Shown here piece after piece: positions 63,884-64,000 of a DNA stretch of 64,000 nucleotides (position 1 is the stretch's first letter; every line of letters begins with the position of its first letter). Below the pieces are notes generated by a model that made no database searches, was not told the DNA's origin, and worked only from the letters and a program-made list of their open reading frames with translations. Source of the stretch: Gammaproteobacteria bacterium (GTDB taxonomy: Bacteria; Pseudomonadota; Gammaproteobacteria; Steroidobacterales; Rariloculaceae); assembly GCA_022820625.1 (NCBI GenBank), contig JAJEFE010000008.1:1-64000 (forward strand). The letters are read 5' to 3'. A program made the translations under genes and the position numbers.

Positions 63884-64000
63884 TCGAGATACTCCTTGTT
63901 CCACCGGGCCGCGCGTTGGCAAAAAACCTGCGCCGCGAGCTGGCGAGCTCAATGCTGCCGCGACCGCCACAATCCGTGAACCGCGTATTAGAAACGTCTC

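Overview
The window is a 64 kb, GC-rich, densely coded stretch of a proteobacterial chromosome. It has no rRNA, tRNA, CRISPR array, prophage or recognisable transposase. Gene content (GbdR-type regulator, BCCT carrier, TonB receptor paired with a TPR-sulfotransferase, 4,5-cleavage of protocatechuate) suggests an aerobic heterotroph, probably an uncultivated marine or host-associated gammaproteobacterium. That placement is inference only.

Main theme: catabolism of methylated amines. A long minus-strand array (10,897-27,293) reads, in transcription order: MttB-family methyltransferase, corrinoid protein, DUF1638 protein, virulence-factor-domain protein, MetV, MetF, methyl-THF:corrinoid methyltransferase, corrinoid re-activating Fe-S ATPase (RACo), a 33-codon micro-ORF, a PhnZ/TmpB-like HD protein, dimethylglycine-dehydrogenase-like FAD/GcvT protein, and heterotetrameric sarcosine oxidase (soxB, D, A, G). 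Read together these would take a quaternary amine such as glycine betaine through dimethylglycine and sarcosine to glycine and pass the methyl groups to tetrahydrofolate. Distant parts of the window complete it: a BCCT betaine/carnitine carrier, a second MttB-family gene, two more FAD/GcvT demethylases, formate-THF ligase, EtfBA, a GbdR-like activator and a homocysteine S-methyltransferase-like protein.

Other regions. 138-9,739: polysaccharide deacetylase, DUF885 protein, PQQ-type sugar dehydrogenase, SDR, SnoaL-like protein, NicC-like flavin monooxygenase, YtcJ-like amidohydrolase and a TauD/TfdA-like oxygenase. 9,747-10,848: a membrane protein with AEGR repeats and an orphan XRE regulator, separated by a hairpin-rich gap. 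27,586-28,235: a CopG/PemK toxin-antitoxin pair. 28,426-33,110: TonB receptor and TPR-sulfotransferase. 41,816-44,994: class III aminotransferase divergent from a methylmalonate/malonate-semialdehyde dehydrogenase. 49,746-54,536: nadA, nadB, an aldo/keto reductase and an NrtR/NadQ-type Nudix regulator, with a perfect palindrome before nadA. 56,203-63,883: GST, FAD-linked 2-hydroxyacid dehydrogenase, pobA, RidA lipoprotein, Hsp20 and ligA/ligB/ligC. PobA with LigABC gives 4-hydroxybenzoate to protocatechuate to ring cleavage and dehydrogenation.

Most unusual signals: (i) three structured intergenic elements, each bounded by 29-31 bp near-perfect inverted arms that differ completely between copies, while the core hairpins share a loop signature; (ii) a micro-ORF overlapping both of its neighbours in the betaine operon; (iii) a homocysteine methyltransferase homologue with His in place of a zinc-ligand Cys; (iv) a sigma-32-like promoter and possible RNA thermometer before hsp20.
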